NCBI GenBank assembly: GCA_016177805.1
Contig: JACOUN010000101.1
Location: forward strand, 1-64,000
Length of the DNA stretch: 64,000 nt
Source: Rhodocyclales bacterium
Lineage (GTDB): Bacteria; Pseudomonadota; Gammaproteobacteria; Burkholderiales; Rhodocyclaceae
Direction: 5' to 3'
Below the pieces are notes generated by a model that saw nothing but the letters and a program-made list of their open reading frames with translations, did not search any database and was not told where the DNA came from. The position numbers and the translations under genes are program-made. Of this stretch, positions 25,173-33,539 are shown in pieces. Numbering within the stretch: position 1 is the first letter of the stretch; every line of letters starts with the position of its first letter.

Positions 25173-26249
25173 ATGCTGCGTAGTATTCCACGAAAGGTTC
25201 GCGCCGATCTTTGCGCGATGAAGAAACTTGTTTGCATGCCGCGCGGCATCCGTCGCTGGCTGGAAGGAGGGCTGGTGCCGGAACATGAGGATTGTGTGCA
25301 GCAGATCGTCCGATGCGGCGAGCTGTATCCCCCGGCAGCCGCCGGCGAGAGTGCCGTCCGCATCAGTCCGGGGCTGGCGCCGGAAACACCCACCCTGCTC
25401 GGCCTGTGCCGCGGCGAGCAGTTGCGGCCGGGCCTCGCGGTGCATTGCGCCGACGTCCGCGATCTGCACGATCTGACCATTCAATGCGTGGAGCGGGGCG
25501 AAAGCCTGCATCTCGCGCTGGTGCTCGACGGCGAGGTGGACGTCTCCTTCGGCCCGCGCCGGCTCGGCCTCGGCGCCGGGCGCCAGCCCCAGGCCGCCTG
25601 TGTCGCGCTCACCGAACCGGAGCTTTTCGTGCGGCGCGCCTGGCGCGGCAAGCGCGAACGCAAGGTGAGCATCACCTTCAGCCGCGAATGGCTGGCCGCA
25701 GCCGATCCGGAAGGCGATGCCGGCTGCGCGGCCCTTTTCAACCGCCACCTCGCCGTCGAACAGTGGAAGCCAACGCCGCGCGCCGTGGCGCTGGCCGAAC
25801 AGTTGATCCAGCCGACGAACGATCCGCCCCTGCTGCGCAAGCTCCATCAGGAAAGCCGGGCGGTCGAGCTGGCGGCGGAGGCGCTGCGCCAGTTGCTCGG
25901 CGCCACGCCACCGCCCAGCCTGCGCCCGCGCGAGAGACGGCGCGTCGCCGACGTGCGCGACCTGCTCGACAGCGGCGCGGCGGACGGCATGTCCCTGGAG
26001 GAAATCGCGCGACATGCGGGCACCAACGCCAGCACGCTGCAAAGCCAGTTCCGCGTGGCCTTCGGCACGACGGTCTTCGACTACCTGCGGCGCGGCCGTC
26101 TACTGCGCGCCCGCCAGGCACTGGAGCACGAGGGACGTTCCATTGTCGAAGCCGCCTGCATCGCCGGCTACACAAACCCGGCAAACTTCGCCACCGCATA
26201 CCGGCGCCAATTCGGCATTACTCCACGCCAGTCACGGATTGCTTTCTGA
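25173..26249 (+). CDS. AraC-family regulator of siderophore uptake (PchR-like)
   Basis: A transcription factor of up to 358 residues, divergent from the TonB receptor gene. The C-terminal HTH pair is MSLEEIARHAGTNASTLQSQ, then VFDYLRRGRLLRARQALEHE and AACIAGYTNPANFATAYRRQ, ending FGITPRQSR. The N-terminal half looks like the ligand-binding part of PchR-type regulators, which sense a ferric siderophore. Either ATG 25173 or ATG 25218 could be the start; neither has a strong ribosome site. Expected role: activation of the receptor operon when its siderophore is present. Confidence 0.88.
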   Translation: MLRSIPRKVRADLCAMKKLVCMPRGIRRWLEGGLVPEHEDCVQQIVRCGELYPPAAAGESAVRISPGLAPETPTLLGLCRGEQLRPGLAVHCADVRDLHDLTIQCVERGESLHLALVLDGEVDVSFGPRRLGLGAGRQPQAACVALTEPELFVRRAWRGKRERKVSITFSREWLAAADPEGDAGCAALFNRHLAVEQWKPTPRAVALAEQLIQPTNDPPLLRKLHQESRAVELAAEALRQLLGATPPPSLRPRERRRVADVRDLLDSGAADGMSLEEIARHAGTNASTLQSQFRVAFGTTVFDYLRRGRLLRARQALEHEGRSIVEAACIAGYTNPANFATAYRRQFGITPRQSRIAF

Positions 26250-26262
26250 GTATCGCCACAAT

Positions 26263-26360
26263 CAATAGGATCAACACGGGCGACCCGCCAGGCCGCCCCT
26301 GCCGGGGATCAACGACACCGACCCCATCTATCGCTGACCCTGTTGATCGTGAACCTATTG
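26263..26360. repeat. Imperfect inverted repeat downstream of the AraC gene
   Basis: CAATAGGATCAACACGGG at 26263-26280 is mirrored by CCCTGTTGATC (26338-26348) and CCTATTG (26354-26360), with a few extra bases in one arm. The element could be a long hairpin terminator between convergent genes or a small mobile relic. A related sequence (ATAGGATCAAGAACGGCG) occurs at 27089-27106 on the other side of the toxin-antitoxin pair. Confidence 0.4.
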
Positions 26361-26377
26361 CGCGTATTGATCGCGGA

Positions 26378-26803
26378 TCAGTCAGCGACGAACGGTTGCA
26401 CCCCTGCGGCCTGCGCCGCCTTCTTGAGATCCGCATCCAGCGTCGCGAGCGGCAAGCCGGTTCGCAGAGCCAACTCCAGGTACGCCGCGTCGTAGGCCGA
26501 CAGCTTGTAGCGGCGCGCCAGGTGCAGGGTGTCGCTCAACGCGTGCGCCGCCGTGGCCGTGTCCGTCGCGATATTCAAGCGCTCCAGGAGAAAGACGAAC
26601 GCCTGTGACCGGGCCTCGGTAAGCAGCCCTTTGGCCTCACCTCTGGCGATGACATTGCTAGCCTCCAGCGCCCAGAGAGAAGGGACCAGCGCCGACCGAT
26701 CACGCAATGCACCCAGCACGGCCTCGGCGTAAGCCACATCGGCAGGCTTTCCATCGACCAGCAGCCAGCACATCGCGACCGAGTTGTCGAGCACGAAACT
26801 CAC
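26378..26803 (-). CDS. VapC-like PIN-domain toxin
   Basis: A 141-residue PIN ribonuclease. The acidic residues of the fold are visible: D6 in FVLDNSVAM, E47 in WALEASNVI, the D in LSAYDAAYLELA and the D in LATLDADLKKAA. The length is normal for VapC. The start is a GTG at 26803 overlapping the antitoxin stop (GTGA), the normal toxin-after-antitoxin order. PIN toxins of this type cut tRNA or rRNA; the target cannot be told. Confidence 0.9.
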   Translation of the reverse strand: MSFVLDNSVAMCWLLVDGKPADVAYAEAVLGALRDRSALVPSLWALEASNVIARGEAKGLLTEARSQAFVFLLERLNIATDTATAAHALSDTLHLARRYKLSAYDAAYLELALRTGLPLATLDADLKKAAQAAGVQPFVAD

Positions 26804-27045
26804 GCCCGCCCCTCGTTGATCAACGCCTTGAGATCGAACCCCTTGACAGGCGGCGCAGCGTGCATGAACTGACGCATCGCCTCGACGGCCGCAGCCGCAT
26901 CCGCTTGCTTGGCGCCTTCAGCCGGCACCAGATCAGCAACCGGCTCGCCACGCAGGGTAATCGTGTAGCGCTTTCCCGCCTGCACGCCCCGGAGCAACTC
27001 CGGGAGTTTCGTTTTGGCCTCATACGAGCCGATTTCAAGGTTCAT
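26800..27045 (-). CDS. Phd/YefM-type antitoxin
   Basis: An 81-residue antitoxin. The N-terminal Phd fold reads MNLEIGSYEAKTKLPELLRG then VQAGKRYTITLRGEPVADLV, a close match to the type II Phd/YefM pattern. The C-terminal tail (FMHAAPPVKGFDLKALINEG) is the toxin-binding part. I use the ATG at 27045; the open frame continues upstream without support. It is coupled to the PIN toxin by a 4-bp overlap. Autoregulation is likely through the 12-bp-spaced direct repeats just upstream. Confidence 0.9.
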   Translation of the reverse strand: MNLEIGSYEAKTKLPELLRGVQAGKRYTITLRGEPVADLVPAEGAKQADAAAAVEAMRQFMHAAPPVKGFDLKALINEGRA

Positions 27046-27061
27046 GATGTTCTCCGATCGA

Positions 27062-27084
27062 TATAGACCAGTGTATAGACCAGT
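27062..27084. promoter_or_regulatory. Tandem 11-bp repeats upstream of the antitoxin gene
   Basis: TATAGACCAGT occurs twice, at 27062-27072 and 27074-27084, with a 12-bp period close to one helical turn, 17 bp before the antitoxin ATG. Position and spacing suit an operator for the Phd-type antitoxin. Confidence 0.5.
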
Positions 27085-27480
27085 CTCGATAGGATCAAGA
27101 ACGGCGCCCCACCAGCAAGGCGGGGGCGTCCAGGCATTCGCCAACGGCGCTCGATCGGTGCAAGGACCAGGGCAACACGACAGACGATCTGCCCGCAGAA
27201 GGAAGGAATCCGGTCACCGACCCGTGCTCGGCCGGAGGAGCTGTTCAGGCTACGCAAAGTGAGCACCGGAAATGCGGAGCAGAGCTGCTTCATGGAGCCT
27301 TGCGGAATCGCGAAAAATCGTGGTTCGTCCCTATTTTGGTCGCTCATCCGATAACGCAAACATCATCGTCACCTGATCGATAACGGCACGCCCGCACAAA
27401 ATTCCGCTCCAATCGTATTGCATTTTCTTCCCGGCTGTGCCACCCTCCCGCGCTATCATATTGTCATAGCCAGACTTGGC
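27085..27480. other. Intergenic stretch before the toxin gene
   Basis: About 400 bp without a recognisable gene. It contains a REP-like motif at 27313-27338 that is an inverted relative of one at 30314-30338. The last 100 bp before the toxin gene are more A+T-rich than the surroundings and probably carry its promoter. Confidence 0.5.
27313..27338 (-). repeat. REP-like motif, left of toxin-immunity cassette
   Basis: The minus strand reads AAAATAGGGACGAACCACG followed by ATTTTT. It matches, in opposite orientation, AAAATCGGGGACGGACCACG at 30314-30333 with only a few differences. The two copies bracket the toxin, immunity and lipoprotein genes. Confidence 0.5.
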
Positions 27481-27492
27481 ATGGAGGACGCC

Positions 27493-28863
27493 GTGAAGGT
27501 AGTACACATCAGGGACATACGATGGGAAGACCTGCCCGGAGTCGAGGATCCGATCATTGCCCGCGGCAGGGTGGAGAGTGGTTTCTACAATAAATACGGC
27601 TACCACTCCGTCCACAACATCGACGAAGTGCTGCGCCACCTGGATCCAGGCGGTTACACGCAACCGCGCAACCACCACACACTCGAACAACTGCTCGACA
27701 GCGTCGCGAAAGGCGACGTCGTGCTGGTGCACCGCTCCCGCCATCCCTTCCGCCCGGTGCTGCGCTGGCAGAAGACGCCGCACATGCCCGCCCCGCCCGG
27801 CGCCGCCACCGACGATGCGCGCCACCCGGACCCCTCACGGCACGCCGCCACCGCCAGGGGCATCGAGCCGGGCCGCTGGATCGTCGACCCTTCGACACCG
27901 TCGCCCCTGCGCCGGCGCATCGCAAATCTGCTCGAACGCGGCCGCTGCGACCCGCACCTGAACTGCGGCAAACCGGAAGTCTCCTGGTGGGACTGGATCG
28001 TGGGCGGCGCCAAGGGGGTCGTCAACCACTTCCTCGCCGACCAGGCGGCGGCCCAGGCCGAATGGATGGCCGACAAGGGCATCGTCCAGTACAAGGACCG
28101 TGCAACCGGCGAGGTACTCACCCCGGAGGCGGTGTACAACCGCCACCGGACCGAGGGCGGGAAGCTGCTACCGCCCGTCAACGCGGTCGAAGCCCGTGGC
28201 GCCAAGGCGGTCGGTGACCACGCGGCGACCGCAGCGGCTGTCTCGGCCGTCACTGCACTGGCGACGCACGGGCGCTCAGCCCTGCGCCACCCGACCCAAC
28301 TGATCGACGACGTCAAGAAGGCCGTCAAGAACAGCCGCTCCGAATCCGAAGCCCTGGGCAAGGCCGGCATGGAGCAAGCCAAGGAACGCCTCGGCCACAC
28401 CACCGACCCCCGCTACAAGGACCGCTACCACGGCCCCGACGACATGACCCGCGACAAGGATGGCAAGCTGTGCGAGTGGGAGTGCAAGGGCAACAACGAT
28501 GACAGCACGGCGGTAGCGGTGGATTCGGCGAAGGACAAGCAGGGTTCCAGCGCAAAGAACGCACGCCGCGCCACGACCATGACGGAACAGAAATCCAGGA
28601 AAGTCGGCGTTCCGTCCAACCGGCAGGGTGGTCCCTACACGCAGGATGAGATCGACCTCTGGCAGGACGTGAACGACATCGGCGGCAACAAGGCGCATAT
28701 GTCCAGTCACACGAACACGGAGACGGGTCAGGTACGGGTCTACGAGCGCGACCACGACGGCAACATCACCCGGAAAGTGGACGACTTCAAGCTGGACGAC
28801 TACGACGCGTTGAAACAGGGCGTCAAGGACGAAATGAGCAAGACGAACGGAGTGAGCAAATGA
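27493..28863 (+). CDS. Polymorphic toxin with C-terminal PD-(D/E)XK-like nuclease domain
   Basis: A 456-residue protein, reading from GTG 27493, which has GGAGG 5 nt upstream; ATG 27481 in the same frame is an alternative without a ribosome site. No signal peptide is seen. The N-terminal third (VHIRDIRWEDLPGVEDPIIA onward) is an unrecognised delivery-type domain. Next comes a linker rich in Ala/Thr. The C-terminal 150 residues contain YHGPDDMTRDKDGKLCEWEC then KGNNDD. Residues D316/D317, E330 and K332 (E-C-K) look like the D...ExK core of restriction-endonuclease-fold toxins. The stop overlaps the next gene as ATGA, and that gene encodes an immunity-type protein. I infer a DNase effector for contact-dependent or type VI delivery. 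Confidence 0.7.
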   Translation: MKVVHIRDIRWEDLPGVEDPIIARGRVESGFYNKYGYHSVHNIDEVLRHLDPGGYTQPRNHHTLEQLLDSVAKGDVVLVHRSRHPFRPVLRWQKTPHMPAPPGAATDDARHPDPSRHAATARGIEPGRWIVDPSTPSPLRRRIANLLERGRCDPHLNCGKPEVSWWDWIVGGAKGVVNHFLADQAAAQAEWMADKGIVQYKDRATGEVLTPEAVYNRHRTEGGKLLPPVNAVEARGAKAVGDHAATAAAVSAVTALATHGRSALRHPTQLIDDVKKAVKNSRSESEALGKAGMEQAKERLGHTTDPRYKDRYHGPDDMTRDKDGKLCEWECKGNNDDSTAVAVDSAKDKQGSSAKNARRATTMTEQKSRKVGVPSNRQGGPYTQDEIDLWQDVNDIGGNKAHMSSHTNTETGQVRVYERDHDGNITRKVDDFKLDDYDALKQGVKDEMSKTNGVSK

Positions 28864-29681
28864 AGAACGTACCAGAGCAGGAGCAGATCGACCATTGGCT
28901 CAACAACGCGCGCTACCAGATCGACCGTGCCTGGCGCCTGAACAGGGAAGGCTTTCATGAAAAGCACGGAGTTTCTTTCCAGGCAGTCTTGTCGGGAATC
29001 GCTCGAAACCAAGCAACACTGGGCCGGGCCCGATTCCTTAACGGCGAACCCCTGGAGGATGCCCGCGAGGAATTCGCCGAGGCCACGCGCCATCAACTCA
29101 AGGTCTTCGCCATGGCTTACGACGAGACCGACCCGGACTACCAGGGCAGCAAGGCCGACCTGAGTCGCGTAAGCGAAACCCTGGCCATCGACGCGATGAA
29201 CTACGCGCTGATGGCGGCCGACTTCGCGCTTGCCGCCGAGTTCGCCGGCTGGTACCGGACCCGGCCGGACGGCTACATGCTGGACCTCGACGTCAACCGC
29301 TACACCCACGCCCTGGCCTTCACGATCCGCGACCGCAGCGCCGACGCCCGCGCGCTGCTCCAGGCGCAGTTCCAGGACTACGCGAAGAAGCCGCCCAAGA
29401 GTGCCGGGGACAAGAACTACCACACGCTGATCACCACGCTCTCGGGCATCGTCGACCGCGACGAGGCGGGGTTCAACGACGGGCTGCTGGCGCAACTCAA
29501 GTTCTACGACCATCAAGCGCGCGGCGAGTACAAGGACACTTCGTGCGAGTTCGTCTGCGACCACGCCGTCGCCCTCGCCAACCTCGCCCTGCATCGCGGC
29601 CTGCGCGTCATGGTCGAGTACGACACGCTTCCCCAGGGGCTGCTGATCCAGCCTTCGTCCGCCGATTCGTTCATCGACTGA
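28860..29681 (+). CDS. Immunity protein, Imm49-like
   Basis: A 273-residue all-helical cytoplasmic protein coupled to the toxin gene by a 4-bp overlap. Its C-terminal segment, CEFVCDHAVALANLALHRGL then RVMVEYDTLPQGLLI, reads like the Imm49 family of immunity proteins as I remember it. There is no signal peptide, which fits neutralising a toxin that acts in the cytoplasm, such as a nuclease. Position directly after a polymorphic toxin is the stronger evidence; the family name is less certain. Confidence 0.7.
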   Translation: MKNVPEQEQIDHWLNNARYQIDRAWRLNREGFHEKHGVSFQAVLSGIARNQATLGRARFLNGEPLEDAREEFAEATRHQLKVFAMAYDETDPDYQGSKADLSRVSETLAIDAMNYALMAADFALAAEFAGWYRTRPDGYMLDLDVNRYTHALAFTIRDRSADARALLQAQFQDYAKKPPKSAGDKNYHTLITTLSGIVDRDEAGFNDGLLAQLKFYDHQARGEYKDTSCEFVCDHAVALANLALHRGLRVMVEYDTLPQGLLIQPSSADSFID

Positions 29682-29734
29682 TCGATGCGGCACCGGAAAT
29701 GCAACCAGTCAAAGCCGATTGCCGTGAGACCGGC

Positions 29735-30289
29735 ATGACAAGACGGCTCCCAAGAAATAGCTCGCGTGGGAGACTTGCAACGCTTGTGTTGGCAGGCACT
29801 CTGGCCAGTTGCCTTCCAGTTGAACAAATCGATCTCAAGGATAGTGAAATGGCGGAAGGACAGATGACATTGTGGAGAGCCATTGCAACACTGGCGCAGC
29901 AGATACCGTTCTCCAAGACCAGGGTTGAAAGCGTGCTTTCGGTACGCCTCAAGGAACAATCAAGCACGACGCATACGGTGTTTCTTGAAGGTGGCCCCGT
30001 GAGTCTGGAGGGTAACGTGACCATATCCAGGACTGATTTGAGGCTCGCGCTCAGGCCCGATGACCCAGGGTTGCTCCTCTTGGAGATCGCCGGAGACTGC
30101 ATCACCCTCGACCAACTCCATCCTCACTACCCCGATCTCAAGGTGTCCGGCAACCCGCGCGGCAAGTCGCTGGACGAACATACGATCTATTCGGTCGATC
30201 AGGCGTGGGGAAAGCTGTCCTTCGGCTTCAAGGTGCGCAATCCGGATTGCCTGGATATGATCGGATTCGACCCCCGTATGCCCGGCTGA
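29735..30289 (+). CDS. Predicted lipoprotein of unknown function
   Basis: A 184-residue protein starting at ATG 29735 (ATG 29699 is also in frame). It has a basic N-terminus, then LATLVLAGTLASC, a lipobox with the cysteine at residue 26. The mature part (SEMAEGQMTLWRAIATLAQQ, then IPFSKTRVESVLSVRLKEQS) is mixed alpha/beta and unrecognised. It starts 53 bp after the immunity gene on the same strand and is bracketed with it by REP-like motifs, so it belongs to the same cassette. It might be a second immunity factor or unrelated cargo. Confidence 0.65.
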   Translation: MTRRLPRNSSRGRLATLVLAGTLASCLPVEQIDLKDSEMAEGQMTLWRAIATLAQQIPFSKTRVESVLSVRLKEQSSTTHTVFLEGGPVSLEGNVTISRTDLRLALRPDDPGLLLLEIAGDCITLDQLHPHYPDLKVSGNPRGKSLDEHTIYSVDQAWGKLSFGFKVRNPDCLDMIGFDPRMPG

Positions 30290-30680
30290 CCAGTCTGCAC
30301 ACGGAAAATCGGGAAAATCGGGGACGGACCACGTTATTGCACGATTCCGCATGCCGCCGTGAGACAGTTGTGCTCCACAATGCGCCGCTCACTTTACGCA
30401 GGCTGAACGGGGATCAAAAGGGTCAGAGCCATTGAACTGATTCAACGACACTGCCCACTATTGGCCCTCAGTTCGAATGAACATGAATGTCAATGGGCTG
30501 TTCGATTTTAATCCTTGTTCACGTTACGTGAACGATCGACACTATTGAACAAAACGCCATTATTGACATGGCAGCGCAGCTTGAGGAAACAGAACAGCGG
30601 GTGGACGGAACTCGCCGCCACCTTCATCCAGCAGCCCACAGGTTGTGGCCCCATGGCAAGCGTGCCCGCCCCGTCTCCCC
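30290..30680. other. Intergenic region with REP-like motifs, no gene
   Basis: About 390 bp between the lipoprotein and the MoaD-like gene. It holds AAAATCGGGGACGGACCACG (30314-30333) and GGGGATCAAAAGGGTCAGAG then CCATTGAA (30410-30437). Both look like motifs that accompany REP-associated tyrosine transposase elements. No transposase is present. The section 30440-30600 is relatively A+T-rich. Confidence 0.5.
30314..30338 (+). repeat. REP-like motif, right of toxin-immunity cassette
   Basis: AAAATCGGGGACGGACCACG followed by TTATT; an inverted relative of the motif at 27313-27338. Confidence 0.5.
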
Positions 30681-30938
30681 TCACCCCCCGCTCAACGCCT
30701 GCACGATCGCAAGCTCGTCCGTTTCGGTGAGCGTGTGGGTGAGTTCGTGCACCGCCCGGCCGTTGACGAAGAAGCGCACGTGCGGGCGCATGCGGTTTTG
30801 TTCGTCGATGATGCGGAAGCGGATGCCGGGGTAGCGCGCGTCGAGGTCGGCGAGGACTTCGGCCAGCGTGGCGCCGTGGGCGGCGACCGGGGACTGGCGC
30901 GTGTAGTCGAGCAGCGGGGTGGGGATCAGCACGTTCAT
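30681..30938 (-). CDS. MoaD/ThiS-family sulfur-carrier-like protein
   Basis: An 85-residue beta-grasp protein: MNVLIPTPLLDYTRQSPVAA, then LAEVLADLDARYPGIRFRII, VRFFVNGRAVHELTHTLTET, and it ends ALSGG. The C-terminal Gly-Gly is the tail that MoaD/ThiS proteins use for adenylation and thiocarboxylate formation. The ATG overlaps the stop of the BNR-repeat gene as ATGA, so the pair is co-translated. This pairing recurs in proteobacteria, but I know of no established pathway for it. Confidence 0.85.
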   Translation of the reverse strand: MNVLIPTPLLDYTRQSPVAAHGATLAEVLADLDARYPGIRFRIIDEQNRMRPHVRFFVNGRAVHELTHTLTETDELAIVQALSGG

Positions 30939-32122
30939 CGGTTGCCTGCTTCCGGGGCCGGGTGGGCGGGTTCGACTGCGTAGATTTCCGGCAGGTGGCG
31001 GGCGATGCAGGTCCAGTTGGCGCCTTCGTCGGTGCTCGCCCACAGCTCGCCGCTGGTGGTGCCGAAGTAGAGGCCGACTGGGTCGAGGGCGTCGGCGTTC
31101 ATGGCCTGGCGCTTGACGGTCCACCACGCCTGTTCGCGCGGCAGGCCGGCGTCGAGCCGCTGCCAGCTTTCGCCGCCGTCGCGGGTGGTGTAGACGGCGG
31201 GCTTGCCGTCCGGGCTGGTGCGCGGCCAGACGGTCTGGCCGTCCATCGGGAAGACCCAGGCGCGGTCGGGGTCGCGCGGGTGCGCCACCATGGGAAAGCC
31301 GATGTCGCCGACTTCGGCCGGCATCGCGCGGCCGATGCGCACCCAGGTGTCGCCGGGGCGGTCGAGCCGGTAGATGCCGCAATGGTTCTGCTGGTACAGA
31401 CGGTCCGGATTGGCGGGCGAAATCCGTACGCAGTGCGGGTCGTGGAAGGTGGGGTCTGCGACATCGAAGCCTTCGACCACTTCCAGGCCTTTCAGCAGCG
31501 GAGCGAAGCTCTTGCCGCCGTCGCACGATTCATGCACGCCGCCGCCGGACATGGCGAAGTACAGATGCGCCGGGTCGCGCGGGTCGATCTGGATGGAATG
31601 CAGCTTGGGGCCGTCGGGCGTGCCGTCCTGCACCGTGCCCATCCAGCGCAGGTAGTGGGGGTCGTCGTGAATGGGCGAGAACGGGGTCCAGGTGTCGCCG
31701 CCGTCCTCGGAGCGGAACAGCCCCTGCGGCGAGGTGCCGGCGTACCAGCAGCCGGGCTCGGACGGGTGGCCGGGAGTGAGCCAGAAGGTGTGGTCGACCG
31801 CGCGCCCGTTGCCGTCGGCGGCCTTCGCGAAGGCCGGTGGGCGCGCGGCTTCGCGCCAGGTCGCGCCGAGGTCGGTGGAGCGGAACACGGTCGGCCCGAG
31901 ATGGCCGGTTTTGGCGGCGGCGAGCAGGGTGCGGCCATCGCGCGGGTCGAGCATCAGGTGATTGATGATGTGGCCGAGAAAGTGCGGCCCGTCCAGGCGC
32001 CAGCGGCGGCGCTCGGCATCGCCATGGACCAGCCAGGCACCCTTGCGCGTGGCGACGAGGATCACCGGGGGCGAGGGGGTGGAGGGGTTGAACGGGGCGG
32101 ATGTTGCGGACGGGTCTTGCAT
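30935..32122 (-). CDS. BNR/Asp-box repeat beta-propeller protein
   Basis: A 395-residue cytoplasmic protein of the sialidase-like beta-propeller group. Asp-box motifs recur: STDLGATWR, SEDGGDTWTPF, SCDGGKSFAP, TRDGGESWQRL and STDEGANWT, about 50-70 residues apart, each marking one propeller blade. There is no signal peptide and no catalytic set that would make it a true sialidase. The start at 32122 is used; an upstream arginine-rich extension is unlikely. It is coupled to the MoaD-like gene and follows liuA by 103 bp on the same strand. Confidence 0.85.
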   Translation of the reverse strand: MQDPSATSAPFNPSTPSPPVILVATRKGAWLVHGDAERRRWRLDGPHFLGHIINHLMLDPRDGRTLLAAAKTGHLGPTVFRSTDLGATWREAARPPAFAKAADGNGRAVDHTFWLTPGHPSEPGCWYAGTSPQGLFRSEDGGDTWTPFSPIHDDPHYLRWMGTVQDGTPDGPKLHSIQIDPRDPAHLYFAMSGGGVHESCDGGKSFAPLLKGLEVVEGFDVADPTFHDPHCVRISPANPDRLYQQNHCGIYRLDRPGDTWVRIGRAMPAEVGDIGFPMVAHPRDPDRAWVFPMDGQTVWPRTSPDGKPAVYTTRDGGESWQRLDAGLPREQAWWTVKRQAMNADALDPVGLYFGTTSGELWASTDEGANWTCIARHLPEIYAVEPAHPAPEAGNR

Positions 32123-32225
32123 GGCACGCCTCCTCGACGGGCGCCCCGGTGTAGTCACGCGGGGCGCGAGCGGTTCGTGATCCTTTTCAGGATAGACGAA
32201 CCTGCAGGGGGCGCGAGGGGCGAAC

Positions 32226-33398
32226 TCAGGCCGTCTCGGCGAACAGTTCGCGGCCGATCAGCATGCGGCGGATCTCGCTGGTGCCGGCGCCGATTTCGTA
32301 CAGCTTGGCGTCGCGCCACAGGCGGCCGACCGGGTACTCGTTGGTATAGCCCACCCCGCCCAGGGTCTGGATTGCCTCGCCGGCCATCCAGGTAGCCTTT
32401 TCGGCCGAGTACAGGATCGCGCCGGCGGCGTCCTTGCGCAGCGTGCGCGCGTGGTCGAGGCGGTCGCAGGCCTGGCCGACCGCATACACGTAGGCGCGGG
32501 TGGCCATCCAGGTCGAATACATGTCGGCGATCTTGCCCTGCATGAGCTGGAACTCGCCGATCGGGCTGTTGAACTGCTTGCGTTCGTGCAGATAGGGCAC
32601 GACCGCGTCCATGCACGCCGCCATGATGCCCAGCGGTCCGCCGGAGAGCACCGCACGCTCGTAGTCCAGCCCGCTCATCAGCACCTTGACCCCGCCGCCG
32701 ACCTGACCGAGCACGTTTTCTTCCGGCACTTCCACGTCGTCGAAGAACAGCGGGTAGGTGTTGGAGCCGCGCATGCCCAGCTTGTCGAGGTGGGTGCCGT
32801 GGGTGTAGCCCTTCATGCCCTTCTCGACGATGAAGGCGGTGATGCCGCGCGGGCCGGCGTCGATGTCGGTCTTGGCATAGACCACCAGCGTGTCGGCGTC
32901 GCCGCCGTTGGTGATCCACATCTTGGAGCCGTTGAGCACATAGCGGTCACCCTTCTTGTCGGCGCGCAGCTTCATGCTGACCACGTCGGAGCCGGCGTTG
33001 GGCTCGCTCATCGCCAGCGCCCCGACGTGGTCACCCGACACCAGCTTGGGCAGGTATTTGGCCTTCTGCGCGGCGTTGCCATTACGGTGGATCTGGTTCA
33101 CGCACAGGTTGGAATGCGCGCCATACGACAGGCCGACCGAGGCCGACGCACGCGAGACCTCTTCCATCGCGACGATGTGCGCGAGGTAACCCATTTCGGT
33201 ACCGCCGTATTCCTCGGCGACCGTCATGCCGTGCACGCCCAGATCGCCGAGCTTCTTCCACAGGTCGGCGGGGAATTCATTAACGCGGTCGATCTCGGCC
33301 GCGCGCGGCGCGATCTCCGCCGCGCAGAACGACTGCAGCGTGTCGCGCAGCGCGTCTATGGTTTCACCGTGATTGAAGTCGAGGCTGGGCACGTTCAT
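32226..33398 (-). CDS. liuA: Isovaleryl-CoA dehydrogenase
   Basis: A 390-residue flavoprotein oxidising isovaleryl-CoA to 3-methylcrotonyl-CoA, the substrate of LiuB/LiuD. Family marks are [36 protein letters not shown] and [20 protein letters not shown]. In that last segment E247 is placed as the isovaleryl-type catalytic base, on the helix rather than near the C-terminus. The end [20 protein letters not shown] is also typical. Electrons go to ETF. Its gene would normally precede liuB; here liuB starts 23 kb away, with defence, iron and toxin genes between. A divergent AraC gene follows upstream. Confidence 0.95.
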   Translation of the reverse strand: MNVPSLDFNHGETIDALRDTLQSFCAAEIAPRAAEIDRVNEFPADLWKKLGDLGVHGMTVAEEYGGTEMGYLAHIVAMEEVSRASASVGLSYGAHSNLCVNQIHRNGNAAQKAKYLPKLVSGDHVGALAMSEPNAGSDVVSMKLRADKKGDRYVLNGSKMWITNGGDADTLVVYAKTDIDAGPRGITAFIVEKGMKGYTHGTHLDKLGMRGSNTYPLFFDDVEVPEENVLGQVGGGVKVLMSGLDYERAVLSGGPLGIMAACMDAVVPYLHERKQFNSPIGEFQLMQGKIADMYSTWMATRAYVYAVGQACDRLDHARTLRKDAAGAILYSAEKATWMAGEAIQTLGGVGYTNEYPVGRLWRDAKLYEIGAGTSEIRRMLIGRELFAETA

Positions 33399-33539
33399 GG
33401 GTGGGTCTCCTGGTGCGGATGGTAGTCACGTGGGAGGCAGCGCACGGCGGACGATTATCCACGGTTGGCGCAGCGCCCCGATCATGGGCTTAGCGTAGAC
33501 CATACGCGCGCTCAGCGACTGCCACAGGGGTTGCAAATC

